Shown: positions 46,600 through 54,864 of the stretch, piece by piece
How the letters are laid out: each line of letters begins with the position of its first letter
How positions within the stretch are numbered: position 1 is the stretch's first letter
Assembly: GCF_030811215.1 (NCBI RefSeq)
Contig: NZ_JAUSQM010000001.1
Location: forward strand, 4,002,001-4,066,000
Direction: 5' to 3'
DNA length: 64,000 nt
From: Nocardioides massiliensis
Lineage (GTDB): Bacteria > Actinomycetota > Actinomycetes > Propionibacteriales > Nocardioidaceae
The notes under the pieces: model-generated
The model's database searches: none
Seen by the model: the letters and a program-made list of their open reading frames with translations, nothing else
What the model was told of the DNA's origin: nothing
Made by a program: the position numbers and the translations under genes

Positions 46600-47052
46600 G
46601 TGCCCGCCCCCCTGCCCGAACCGCGTCGTGGATCCGTGCGTGAGCGCCGGGGCCGCGGCCCGCGGGGACCGGCCTTCCTGCCGGGACCCCTGACCCCGGC
46701 GGGGGTGCCCGCCGACCGGTCGCGCCGCGAGCGCTTCGACCGCATCGTCGGGTCCGTGGCCGCGGAGCTCGAGCAGCGCTGGGGTGAGCACCTGGGTGGT
46801 GCGCAGTTCGCGGTCGAGGAGACCCCGTGGCTGCCCGACGATTGGGCCAGTGACGTGGTGCCGCTGGCGGCGCTGGCCCCGGCGACCCCGACGACGCCCA
46901 CCCGGATCGTGCTGTTCCGCCGCCCGCTCGAGCACCGCGCCGACGGCCCGGTCGACCTGGCGGCGCTGGTGCACGCGGTGTTGGTCGAGCAGATCGCGGA
47001 GCTGCTCGGCGTGCCGGTCGAGGAGATCGACCCCCGCTACGGCGACGACTGA
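46600..47052 (+). CDS. zincin-like 'metallopeptidase family' protein (Rv3259-like)
   Basis: 150 residues. N-terminal basic tail, FDRIVGSVAAELEQRW, then VEETPWLPDD and a C-terminal helix LVHAVLVEQIAELLGVPVEEIDP. The family is annotated as a zinicin-like metallopeptidase with HExxH, but here the helix reads HAVLVEQ, so the metal-binding and catalytic Glu are not in the required place. It may be a non-catalytic relative. Position between DUF3499 and DUF5719 is conserved near whiB2. Function unknown. Confidence 0.8.
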   Translation: MPAPLPEPRRGSVRERRGRGPRGPAFLPGPLTPAGVPADRSRRERFDRIVGSVAAELEQRWGEHLGGAQFAVEETPWLPDDWASDVVPLAALAPATPTTPTRIVLFRRPLEHRADGPVDLAALVHAVLVEQIAELLGVPVEEIDPRYGDD

Positions 47053-47056
47053 GCGC

Positions 47057-48418
47057 CTAGCGGACGACCGGGACGACCACCGGCGCCGGGGCACGTGCCG
47101 CACCCGGCCGCAACGGGAGCACCGCGACACCCGCGTCGCTGCGCAGCACCACCGCCCCGCGTACGCCGGAGCCACCGTCGCGCACCACGACCGACCGGGC
47201 GCGCTCGGGCAGGGTGACCGCCACGGTCCCCGCCACCGGCACCGTGACCTGCTGCGCCTCCAGGACACGCCCGTCCGCGGCGTACGGCTGCACGGTCAGC
47301 TCACGGGCGTCGCCGTCGCTGGACAGCTGCACGACGGACCGCACCCCGGCCGGCAGCACGGCACCGGAGGCCGCGCCGAGCGGGCGTACCGGACCGGCGT
47401 ACGTCATGTCCGCTCCCACCTGCGAGCGCACCACCGCGGTCACGGCGCTGTCGGCCGTCACCCGGATCGCAGCAGCCGCGGTGCCGACCGCCTCGCTGAC
47501 GTCGACCGCGACGGTCCCGCCCGGGGGGACCCGCAGCTCGGCGTCGGCCTCGGGCACGAAGGTGCCATCGGGGCCGAGCACCGCCAGGGTGCCCAACGCC
47601 TCGAACTCGCCGGGGTTGGCGACGACCAGGACGTGGCCGTCCGCCCGGGCCGGCAGTCCGCCGAGCACCACCTGGCGCCGGGGCGTGGTCTGCGACGGGA
47701 CCGACTCCGTCGCCGGACGGCCCGCCCCGAGGGTCCCGACGCGATCGGTGACGAAGGCGGCGACCCGCCCGCGGGTGGTGCGGACCTCGAGTGCGACCTC
47801 ACCGATCGCCGGGGCGGCGTCGGCGAGGTCGACGGTGACCCGCTCCCCCGCCGGGACGCTCACCTCGCGCAGGTCGACGGTCTCCACCGGGCCCTCGGGG
47901 CCGAGAACCCGCACGCGGACGACGGCCGGGCCGCTCTCGGGGTTGACGAGCTCCAGGGTCGCCGCGTGGTCGATCTCGGCCCCGACGCCGGTGAACCAGA
48001 CGCGTCCGCCGGCCACGACGCAGGCGGTGGCGCTGAGTCGCGGTCGGGTGCGGTCGACGGTCGCCGCCAGGTCGGGGGTGACCGGATCGGCGGTCACCAC
48101 CGACAGGTCCTCGGCAAGCTCCTCGCCGGGCACCTGGAGGACCCCGTCAGCCGCGCTCGCGGAGCTCTGCGCGACCCGCAGCGTGGCGGTCGGCGCGTCC
48201 GTGGTGAGTGCAAGCGCCGCCGCCGACAGCCGGCCGGCCTCCCCCGGAGCGGGGCAGACCACGCTCGCGGGGGCCACCGCAGCGCTGGCGACGTCGTCGC
48301 GCTCGGACAGCCCGGGCGGGGCGTCGGCGGTCAGCCAGGTGCCGGCGGCGACGCCGAGGACGCCGACCAGCGCGACGAGGAGGCCGCGTACGGACCGCGT
48401 GCCACGACGGGGGCTCAT
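47057..48418 (-). CDS. DUF5719 secreted/membrane-anchored protein
   Basis: 453 residues. Basic N-terminus and one hydrophobic segment (about 12-32: LLVALVGVLGVAAGTWL), then a long beta-rich, Thr/Val-rich extracellular part with repeated VRVLGPEGPVETV-type strands. Two cysteines (PASVVCPA, SATACVVAGG) could form a disulfide. DUF5719 proteins are encoded beside a large glycosyltransferase and whiB2. Role unknown; perhaps an extracellular partner of the glycosyltransferase. The ATG overlaps its stop (ATGA). Confidence 0.88.
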   Translation of the reverse strand: MSPRRGTRSVRGLLVALVGVLGVAAGTWLTADAPPGLSERDDVASAAVAPASVVCPAPGEAGRLSAAALALTTDAPTATLRVAQSSASAADGVLQVPGEELAEDLSVVTADPVTPDLAATVDRTRPRLSATACVVAGGRVWFTGVGAEIDHAATLELVNPESGPAVVRVRVLGPEGPVETVDLREVSVPAGERVTVDLADAAPAIGEVALEVRTTRGRVAAFVTDRVGTLGAGRPATESVPSQTTPRRQVVLGGLPARADGHVLVVANPGEFEALGTLAVLGPDGTFVPEADAELRVPPGGTVAVDVSEAVGTAAAAIRVTADSAVTAVVRSQVGADMTYAGPVRPLGAASGAVLPAGVRSVVQLSSDGDARELTVQPYAADGRVLEAQQVTVPVAGTVAVTLPERARSVVVRDGGSGVRGAVVLRSDAGVAVLPLRPGAARAPAPVVVPVVR

Positions 48419-51159
48419 CGGGCCGTCTCCGTCTCCGTCGACGCCGACCGCCGGCCGGGCGCGGCGAGCACGACGACGGCGACGACTGCCAGCCCCTGCC
48501 CGAGCAGCAGCCACGGCAGCTCCGGGACCCGTTCGTGCGGGCGCTCCGCCGTGCCGGCGCCCTCGAGCTGCCAGGCGGCGGCGCGCCGCTGGGGCGCGGA
48601 GGCCGGCGCCAGGCCGCTGGTGGCGTCGAGGGTCGCGACCACGCGCCGCGGGGCGGGCGGGGCGGCGTACACGTAGCCCACGCCTTGCGCGACGAGTGCG
48701 CCGACCGCGTCCGGGCCTCCGTCGGTCAGCAGGTCGACGACGGCGCGGGCCGTCCCGGTGTCGTACGGCGTCGCGAGCGCGGCCGACTCCAGCCCGAGCC
48801 GCACGCCGGCCCCCCGCCGCACCGTCCAGCCCACGCCCGACTCGTCGACGGGATGCAGGACGAGGACGTCGTAGCCGTCCTGGGCCTGGGAGATCTGGGT
48901 CATGTACGCCGGCACCGGGTCGCGGGGGTCGATCCGCAGGTCCTCGGTCGCCTGGCCGGAGACCCACCACACCGCCGCAGCCAGCGGGCTCGCGACGGCA
49001 CCGAGGACGATGACGGCCGCCACCGGCTGGCGCCAGCCGAAGCTCGCCCCGGTGATCTGCCGCCGCGCGCCGTCGCCACCGAGAGCGGCGGCGCAGATCA
49101 GGGCCGCCTGCGCGACCAGCAGCGGGTACGTCGGCGTCGGGACGAGGGTCTCCCCGGTGCCGGGCACCGTCACGGCGACCCGGGTGAGCACGCCGGCCAG
49201 CACGAGCGCCAGGCCGCCGAAGGCCCAGCACCAGGCCACGTAGACGCGGGTGTCGGCGCGCAGCAGCACGACGAGTGCGGCGACGGCGATGCCGAGGCCC
49301 CACCACGCCGGCGCTCCGTCGCCCACCCGACCGGTCAGCACCTCCAGCGCGTCGAGCCCGGCGTACGGCGTGGGCAGGCCGGCCTCGAGCAGGAGCAGAC
49401 CGGGGGTCTCGAGGCGGGTCCCGACCCAGGGCAGGAGCAGCAGCGGCGTCATGACGACGGGCACGAGGACCGGGAGCACCGCGCGCACCGCGCCGTGCCG
49501 CAGCCCGATCCCGAGCGCGACCAGGGTCACGAGGACGGCGAGCAGCCAGGCCGACGGGGCGAAGGCCGTCGTCAGGGCGAGCCAGGCCGCGACCCGCCAG
49601 ACCGCACGGCGACGCTGCTCGGGCGCGGCGAAGGGCAGCATCCCGAGCGCGCTACGCCCGAGCAGCGGGAGCACGATGCCGGCGACCAGCGTCCCGAGCT
49701 GGCCGGATCCGACCGCACCGGACACCCCGAGGGTGAGTCCGTAGGCGAGCGCCGCCCACCAGGCGACCCCGGGCCCGAGGAGCTGGCGGAAGAACCGCAG
49801 CGCGGCGAACGTCGCCAGCGGCACGGCCAGCACCAGCACCAGGTGCACCAGCAGTCCCGGACTGCCCAGGAGCAGCGTGGCCACCGCGGCGGCGGGCAGC
49901 AGCCAGGCGGCGACCGGCTGCTGTCCGATCGCCGACCACCAGGTGCCGACGTCGGCCGGTGCGGGCAGCAGCGCACCGCCCGCGACGACTCCGCCTGTCA
50001 GCGCGCCGGCGAGCAGGTCGCGCCCGGCGAGCGCCGCCGCGGCGAGCAGTGCGACGCCGGCGACCAGCCCCCAGGCCCACGACCGTTCCTGCGAGCGCCG
50101 CGCGAGCCCCTCGCGGGCGAGGTGCCACAGCTCGGAGACGAGGTCACCCAGGGAGTCCCAGCCGCGGCGGTACGGCAGCCACAGCGACGGCAGCAGCGGC
50201 CGGACCTCGCGCGCCGACACCGTACGGGTGCGTCGGCGCCGCCGCCGGCTCGCCACGACGCGCCAGGGCCGCAGTCCGACGCCCAGCGCGGCGGCCGCCT
50301 CGTCCCAGGCGTCACCGGGCGCGCGGACCAGGAGGAAGCCGAGCGCGCGCAGCAACGTGCCGAGCACGAGCCGCAGGTAGACGAACGGGAGCGCCGCCGG
50401 GGAGCAGTTGGCCAGGACGGTCCGGATCTGGCCGGTCCGCTCCGCGCGCCGGGGACGAGCCGTCCACGGACCCGTGCGCTGGCCGCGGTGGGCCGCCTCG
50501 GCGTGGAAGACCACCGCTGCGGGCACCGCCAGGGTCCGCAGGCCGGCGTGGGCGGCCCGCCAACCGAGGTCGAGGTCGGCGGCGAAGACTCCCAGCGCGG
50601 GGTCGAGCCCGATCTCGTCGAGGACGCGGCGGCGGACCAGGAGTCCCGCGGTGTTGCCGGCCAGGACCTCACGGACCCGGTCGTGCTGGCCCTGGTCGTA
50701 CTCCCCGCGCTCCAACCCCGTCTCGCGCTTGGCCGTCCCGCTGACCGTCACCCCGATCTCGAGCAGCCGGCGCAACGACGGCCACTCGCGCAGCTTCGGG
50801 GTGAGCAGGCTGGCGTCGGGGTACCGCTCGGCCGCCGCGAGCAGGGCCTCGAGCGCGTCGGGGGCCGGGGCACTGTCGTCGTGCAGCAGCCAGATCCAGT
50901 CGTCCCCGTCCGCGCCGGTCGTCGCGGCATCGGCGTCCAGCGCGGCGCGCACCGCTGCGGCGTACGGCGTGGTCGGGGCCTCGACGAGGAGCCGGTCAGC
51001 CCCCACCGCGTCGCGGAGCAGAGCCGGCGAGGCATCCGCGCTGCCGGTGTCGACCGCCCAGGTCGCGTCGGGGCGCCGGGTCTGGCGCGCCAGACCGGCC
51101 AGCACACGCGGGAGCCATCGCTCGCCGTCATGGCTGACAAGCACGGCGGTCACGGTCAC
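48415..51159 (-). CDS. large multispan family-2 glycosyltransferase
   Basis: 914 residues. GT-A domain at the N-terminus (about 1-270): TAVLVSHDGERWLPRVL, DDWIWLLHDDSAP (DxD-like), VFAADLDLGWRAA. A C-terminal half follows with at least ten hydrophobic helices. Acts at the membrane on a wall or lipid-linked glycan; sugar donor unknown. GTG 51159 was chosen because TAGGGT is 8 nt before it; the in-frame TTG 51168 would overlap the -10 box. Next to whiB2 and DUF5719, as in other actinobacteria. Confidence 0.88.
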   Translation of the reverse strand: MTVTAVLVSHDGERWLPRVLAGLARQTRRPDATWAVDTGSADASPALLRDAVGADRLLVEAPTTPYAAAVRAALDADAATTGADGDDWIWLLHDDSAPAPDALEALLAAAERYPDASLLTPKLREWPSLRRLLEIGVTVSGTAKRETGLERGEYDQGQHDRVREVLAGNTAGLLVRRRVLDEIGLDPALGVFAADLDLGWRAAHAGLRTLAVPAAVVFHAEAAHRGQRTGPWTARPRRAERTGQIRTVLANCSPAALPFVYLRLVLGTLLRALGFLLVRAPGDAWDEAAAALGVGLRPWRVVASRRRRRRTRTVSAREVRPLLPSLWLPYRRGWDSLGDLVSELWHLAREGLARRSQERSWAWGLVAGVALLAAAALAGRDLLAGALTGGVVAGGALLPAPADVGTWWSAIGQQPVAAWLLPAAAVATLLLGSPGLLVHLVLVLAVPLATFAALRFFRQLLGPGVAWWAALAYGLTLGVSGAVGSGQLGTLVAGIVLPLLGRSALGMLPFAAPEQRRRAVWRVAAWLALTTAFAPSAWLLAVLVTLVALGIGLRHGAVRAVLPVLVPVVMTPLLLLPWVGTRLETPGLLLLEAGLPTPYAGLDALEVLTGRVGDGAPAWWGLGIAVAALVVLLRADTRVYVAWCWAFGGLALVLAGVLTRVAVTVPGTGETLVPTPTYPLLVAQAALICAAALGGDGARRQITGASFGWRQPVAAVIVLGAVASPLAAAVWWVSGQATEDLRIDPRDPVPAYMTQISQAQDGYDVLVLHPVDESGVGWTVRRGAGVRLGLESAALATPYDTGTARAVVDLLTDGGPDAVGALVAQGVGYVYAAPPAPRRVVATLDATSGLAPASAPQRRAAAWQLEGAGTAERPHERVPELPWLLLGQGLAVVAVVVLAAPGRRSASTETETAR

Positions 51160-51167
51160 GGGGAGCA

Positions 51168-51173
51168 ACCCTA
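51168..51173 (-). promoter_or_regulatory. -10 box, leaderless start of glycosyltransferase
   Basis: TAGGGT, 8 nt, GTG at 51159. It decides the start codon of the large glycosyltransferase. Confidence 0.5.
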
Positions 51174-51190
51174 AGGGTCCCCGTGAACGG

Positions 51191-51490
51191 TCAGACAGCG
51201 CGCTTCTTCAGCTTCCTCCGCTCGCGCTCGGACAGTCCGCCCCAGATGCCGAATCGTTCATCGTTCATCAAGGCGTACTCGAGACAGTCATCACGCACCT
51301 CGCACGTCAGGCAGACCCTCTTGGCCTCCCGCGTGGAGCCGCCCTTCTCCGGAAAGAACGCCTCGGGGTCGGTCTGCGCGCACAGCGCGCGCTCCTGCCA
51401 ACCCAGCTCCTCGGCGTCTCCGTCGAGCACATAGAGCTCTCGCACGGCCATCGCCCCTTCGACCCGTGAGACCCTTGCGGGCCCCATCAT
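51191..51490 (-). CDS. whiB2: WhiB-family Fe-S regulator, WhiB2 type
   Basis: About 99 residues from ATG 51490. Four cysteines (ALCAQTD, VCLTCEVRDDC) ligate a [4Fe-4S] cluster; GIWGGLSERER is the beta-turn signature and RRKLKKRAV the basic DNA-contacting tail. WhiB2/WhmD controls division and septation genes. GGAGG stands 4 nt before ATG 51490 and 7 nt before ATG 51487; the longer start at 51514 has no ribosome site. A sigma-A promoter lies upstream. Confidence 0.93.
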   Translation of the reverse strand: MMGPARVSRVEGAMAVRELYVLDGDAEELGWQERALCAQTDPEAFFPEKGGSTREAKRVCLTCEVRDDCLEYALMNDERFGIWGGLSERERRKLKKRAV

Positions 51491-51521
51491 GTGTCCTCCG
51501 TTCTCGAAGGACATGGATGAA

Positions 51522-51551
51522 ATTACATGCCTGTCAATGCCGCTGAGTCAA
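51522..51551 (-). promoter_or_regulatory. sigma-A promoter of whiB2
   Basis: On the minus strand TTGACT, 18-nt spacer, TGTAAT, ending about 32 nt before the chosen ATG. Both boxes differ from consensus at one position, unusually good for this GC-rich DNA. Confidence 0.65.
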
Positions 51552-51656
51552 GCCCATGTCTGGTAATGGCTCCCCCTGAACGAGGATCCGTACCGGACTG
51601 GTAGACCGATACCGGACGAAATCGCCCGCCGCATCCCCGACCGAGGAGCAGTCGTC

Positions 51657-52673
51657 GTGCCCGCTTCCGCCTCGCCCACCCGCATCACCGTGCTCTCCGG
51701 CGGGGTCGGCGGTGCCCGCTTCCTCCAAGGACTGCTGCACTGGTCGGCCGCCCGCGTCGAGGCCGGCGGGACGCCTGCCGAGGTCACCGTCGTGGCCAAC
51801 ACCGCCGACGACATGTGGGTGCACGGGCTCAAGGTGTGTCCCGACCTCGACACGGTGATGTACACCCTCGGCGGCGGGATCGACGCCGAGCGCGGCTGGG
51901 GCCGGGTCGACGAGACCTGGCACGCGGTCGAGGAGCTGAAGGCGTACGGCGTGGAGCCGACCTGGTTCGGCCTCGGCGACCGCGACCTCGCCACCCACCT
52001 GGTGCGCACCCAGATGCTCGAGGCGGGCTACCCGCTCTCGGCGGTCACCGAGGCGCTGTGCCGGCGCTGGCAGCCCGGGGTGCGGCTGCTGCCCATGACC
52101 GACGACCGGGTGGAGACCCACGTCGCCGTCCCCGACGACCAGGCCCCCTCGGGACAGCGCGTCGTGCACTTCCAGGAGTACTGGATCCGGCTCCAGGCGG
52201 CCGTGCCCGCGCTCGCCGTGGTGCCGGTCGGCGTCGAGGACGCGACGCCCGGCCCCGGTGTGGTCGAGGCGATCGAGGGCGCGGACCTGGTGCTCCTCCC
52301 GCCGTCCAACCCAATCGTGTCGGTCGGCACGATCCTCGGCGTGCCCGGTCTGGGCGAGGCAGTCCGACGCACGCCGGCACCCGTGGTCGGGCTCTCCCCC
52401 ATCGTCGGCGGACGACACGTGCGCGGGATGGCCCAGCAGCTGCTCGAGGCGCGGGGGATCCCGGTCTCGGCCGCGGGCGTGGGGCTGCACTACGGCGCCC
52501 GCCCGGCCGGCCATCTCGACGGGTGGCTCGTCGACGAGCGCGACGCGGCCGAGGTCGCGGCGCTCGAGGACGGTGGCATCCGCGCGGCGGCAGTGCCGCT
52601 GATGATGACCGACCCGGTCGCGACGGCCGCGATGGTGCAGGCCGCCGTGGACCTGGCCGCACCCCGCGGCTGA
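51657..52673 (+). CDS. fbiA: 2-phospho-L-lactate transferase (F420 biosynthesis)
   Basis: 338 residues. SGGVGGARFLQGL at the N-terminus binds the nucleotide-activated phosphoenolpyruvate or phospholactate donor; NTADDMWVHGLKVCPDLDT and PPSNPIVSVGTILGVPG are the FbiA/CofD blocks. Transfers the phospho-3-carbon unit to Fo, giving dehydro-F420-0 or F420-0. GTG start with GAGGAG 9 nt before it. Followed by fbiB after 20 nt. Confidence 0.95.
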   Translation: MPASASPTRITVLSGGVGGARFLQGLLHWSAARVEAGGTPAEVTVVANTADDMWVHGLKVCPDLDTVMYTLGGGIDAERGWGRVDETWHAVEELKAYGVEPTWFGLGDRDLATHLVRTQMLEAGYPLSAVTEALCRRWQPGVRLLPMTDDRVETHVAVPDDQAPSGQRVVHFQEYWIRLQAAVPALAVVPVGVEDATPGPGVVEAIEGADLVLLPPSNPIVSVGTILGVPGLGEAVRRTPAPVVGLSPIVGGRHVRGMAQQLLEARGIPVSAAGVGLHYGARPAGHLDGWLVDERDAAEVAALEDGGIRAAAVPLMMTDPVATAAMVQAAVDLAAPRG

Positions 52674-52693
52674 GCACCGGGGAGACTGGGGGT

Positions 52694-53800
52694 GTGCCCC
52701 TTCCTGCGCCGCCCACCCGACTGACCGCGTTCGCCCCCGAGGGCGTCGGCGAGGTCAGACCCGGCGACGACCTGGTCGATCTGCTGCTCACCGCGCTGGA
52801 GGCGAACGGCGAGCGCCTCCTCGACGATGACGTCGTGCTGGTGACGAGCAAGGTGGTCTCCAAGGCGGAGGACCGTCAGCGCTCCGGTGGGCGCGACGAG
52901 GTGCTCGCCGACGAGACCGTCCGCGTGGTCGCGCGCCGTGGCCCGACGACGATCGTGCGGACCCGCCACGGGCTGGTGATGGCCGGCGCCGGCATCGACA
53001 GCTCCAACACCGACGCCGGCAGCGTCCTGCTGCTGCCGGTCGCCCCCGATGCCTCGGCACGCGTGCTGCGCGCCGCGCTCGCCGAGCGCACGGGCCGCCG
53101 GGTCGCGGTGATCGTCACCGACACCGCGGGCCGCGCGTGGCGCCACGGCCAGACCGACATCGCGATCGGCATGGCCGGGCTCGCGCCGTACGACGACCAC
53201 GCCGGGCTGACCGATGCCCACGGCAACACGCTCGCGGTCACCGCCCCGGCCGTGCCCGACGAGCTCGCGGCTGTGGGCGACCTGGTCAAGGGCAAGCTGA
53301 GCGGTCGGCCGTTCGCGCTCGTGCGCGGCCTGGCCGACCGGGTCCTGCCGGTCGGCGAGGACGGTCCTGGCGCTCGCGCGCTGGTGCGCGAACCGGACCA
53401 GGACCTGTTCGGCTTCGGCGCGCGCGACGCGGTGCGAGCCGCGGCGACCCGCGACGACGACCTCGTCGGGTACGGCGCCCCACTCGCGCCCGAGGACCTG
53501 CCGGCCGAGGCCACCGCCGTCGTGACCGAGCTGCTGCACCGGCTGCTGCCCGGGCCGAGTGAGTGGACGGTCCGCTGGGTCGGGAGCGGGCGCGTGCGCT
53601 TGCGCGTCGAGCCGGGGCCCGGACCGATCCCCGACGCGTTCGTGCTGGGCCAGGTGGCCGGTGCGTGCGACGCCTGGCTGCGCGCGTGCGGCTGGCTGCC
53701 CCAGGGGGCCCCGACGCTCGTGGACGCCGGGATCTACAACGCCGTGGAGCTCGCCGTGGCGCCCCGCGTCACTCCAGGCGGGACCCCGCCTCCCGCCTAG
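52694..53800 (+). CDS. fbiB: F420-0:gamma-glutamyl ligase without nitroreductase domain
   Basis: 368 residues. CofE domain (about 1-245): VVLVTSKVVSKAEDR, RHGLVMAGAGIDSSNTD, VIVTDTAGRAWRHGQTDIAIG. Adds glutamates to F420-0. In mycobacterial FbiB (about 448 residues) a C-terminal FMN nitroreductase domain reduces dehydro-F420-0. Here the last 120 residues (WTVRWVGSGRVRLRVEPG, AGACDAWLRACGWLPQGAPTLVD) do not look like it. The 3' end overlaps the convergent nucleotidyltransferase gene by 32 bases. Confidence 0.88.
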   Translation: MPLPAPPTRLTAFAPEGVGEVRPGDDLVDLLLTALEANGERLLDDDVVLVTSKVVSKAEDRQRSGGRDEVLADETVRVVARRGPTTIVRTRHGLVMAGAGIDSSNTDAGSVLLLPVAPDASARVLRAALAERTGRRVAVIVTDTAGRAWRHGQTDIAIGMAGLAPYDDHAGLTDAHGNTLAVTAPAVPDELAAVGDLVKGKLSGRPFALVRGLADRVLPVGEDGPGARALVREPDQDLFGFGARDAVRAAATRDDDLVGYGAPLAPEDLPAEATAVVTELLHRLLPGPSEWTVRWVGSGRVRLRVEPGPGPIPDAFVLGQVAGACDAWLRACGWLPQGAPTLVDAGIYNAVELAVAPRVTPGGTPPPA

Positions 53801-54827
53801 CGTCCGCGGGGACCTCGACCCCGTCGCCCACCGTGACCCGGTCCAGCCGGGCACCGGCTCCGACCCGAGCACCGGGGCCGACCACCGCGTCGGTCAGCTG
53901 CGCACCGTCCTCGACCACGGCACCCGGCATCAGCACCGTGCCGCGCACCAGGGCGCCCGCGCCGACCCGGGCGCCGCCGCAGACGGTCGAGCCGCCGTCG
54001 ACGACTGCGTCGCCCGCGACGTCGGCGTCCGTCGCGACCCAGCGGTCCCCGTCGGACGACGGCGTCGCCGGGCTCGTACCGACGCCACGGACCAGCTCGG
54101 CGGAGGCTGCCACAAGTGCCTCGGGCGTGCCCACGTCGCGCCAGTACGCCGTCTCGACGAAGCCGACCACCACGTGGCCGTCGGCGACCAGGCCGGGGAA
54201 GGTCTCGCGCTCGACCGAGACGACGCGACCAGCGGGGATCGTGTCGATCACGGCGCGACGGAAGACGTAGCACCCCGCGTTGACCTGGTTGGTGACCGGG
54301 TCGTCGGACTTCTCGACGAACGCGGTGACGCGCCCGGCCCCGTCGGTCGGGACGCACCCGAACGCGCGCGCGTCGGTGACCTCGACCAGGTGCAGCGACA
54401 CCTCGACCGGGCGGCCGTCACGCGGCCGGGCGAAGTCGGCCAGCTGGCCGCCCAGGTCGTGGCCCGACAGGACGTCACCGTTGAGGATGACGATCGGCGC
54501 GTCCGGGTCGGGCCGCAGCGCGGCGGCGACGTTGCGGATCGCTCCGCCCGTGCCGAGCGGCTCGTCCTCGAGGACGTAGCTCAGCCGCAGCCCCCAGCGG
54601 CTGCCGTCGCCGAGGATGGGCTCGAACAGGTCGGCGTGGTAGCTGGTCGCCAGCACGACGTGGTCGGCACCGGCCTGGGCCAGCCGGGCGATCTGGTGCT
54701 CGAGGAACGGCACGCCGGCGACCTCGAGGAGGTGCTTGGGGCGGTGCTTCGTCAGCGGCAGCAACCGGGTGCCGAAACCACCGGCGACGATGACGGCCTC
54801 GAACCCGCTGTTCCTCGTGGTCTCCAT
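53769..54827 (-). CDS. NDP-sugar pyrophosphorylase (Rv3264c/ManC-like)
   Basis: 352 residues. VAGGFGTRLLPLTKHRPKHLLEVAG is the nucleotidyl-transfer motif; GTGGAIRN, NGDVL and VNAGCYVFRR are substrate and metal blocks (about 1-245). A C-terminal left-handed beta-helix (about 262-345) holds hexapeptide-like repeats (VDGGSTVCGGARVG, ALVRGTVLMPGAVV). Makes GDP-mannose or a related NDP-sugar. With ManB it supplies mannosyl donor. Specificity is not settled by sequence. Confidence 0.87.
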   Translation of the reverse strand: METTRNSGFEAVIVAGGFGTRLLPLTKHRPKHLLEVAGVPFLEHQIARLAQAGADHVVLATSYHADLFEPILGDGSRWGLRLSYVLEDEPLGTGGAIRNVAAALRPDPDAPIVILNGDVLSGHDLGGQLADFARPRDGRPVEVSLHLVEVTDARAFGCVPTDGAGRVTAFVEKSDDPVTNQVNAGCYVFRRAVIDTIPAGRVVSVERETFPGLVADGHVVVGFVETAYWRDVGTPEALVAASAELVRGVGTSPATPSSDGDRWVATDADVAGDAVVDGGSTVCGGARVGAGALVRGTVLMPGAVVEDGAQLTDAVVGPGARVGAGARLDRVTVGDGVEVPADARREAGSRLE

Positions 54828-54851
54828 GACCGCACATCCAAGCAGCCGCCG

Positions 54852-54857
54852 TACGCT
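54852..54857 (+). promoter_or_regulatory. -10 box, leaderless start of TIGR03089 gene
   Basis: TACGCT, 7 nt, GTG at 54865. Confidence 0.55.
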
Positions 54858-54864
54858 GGCCGCC

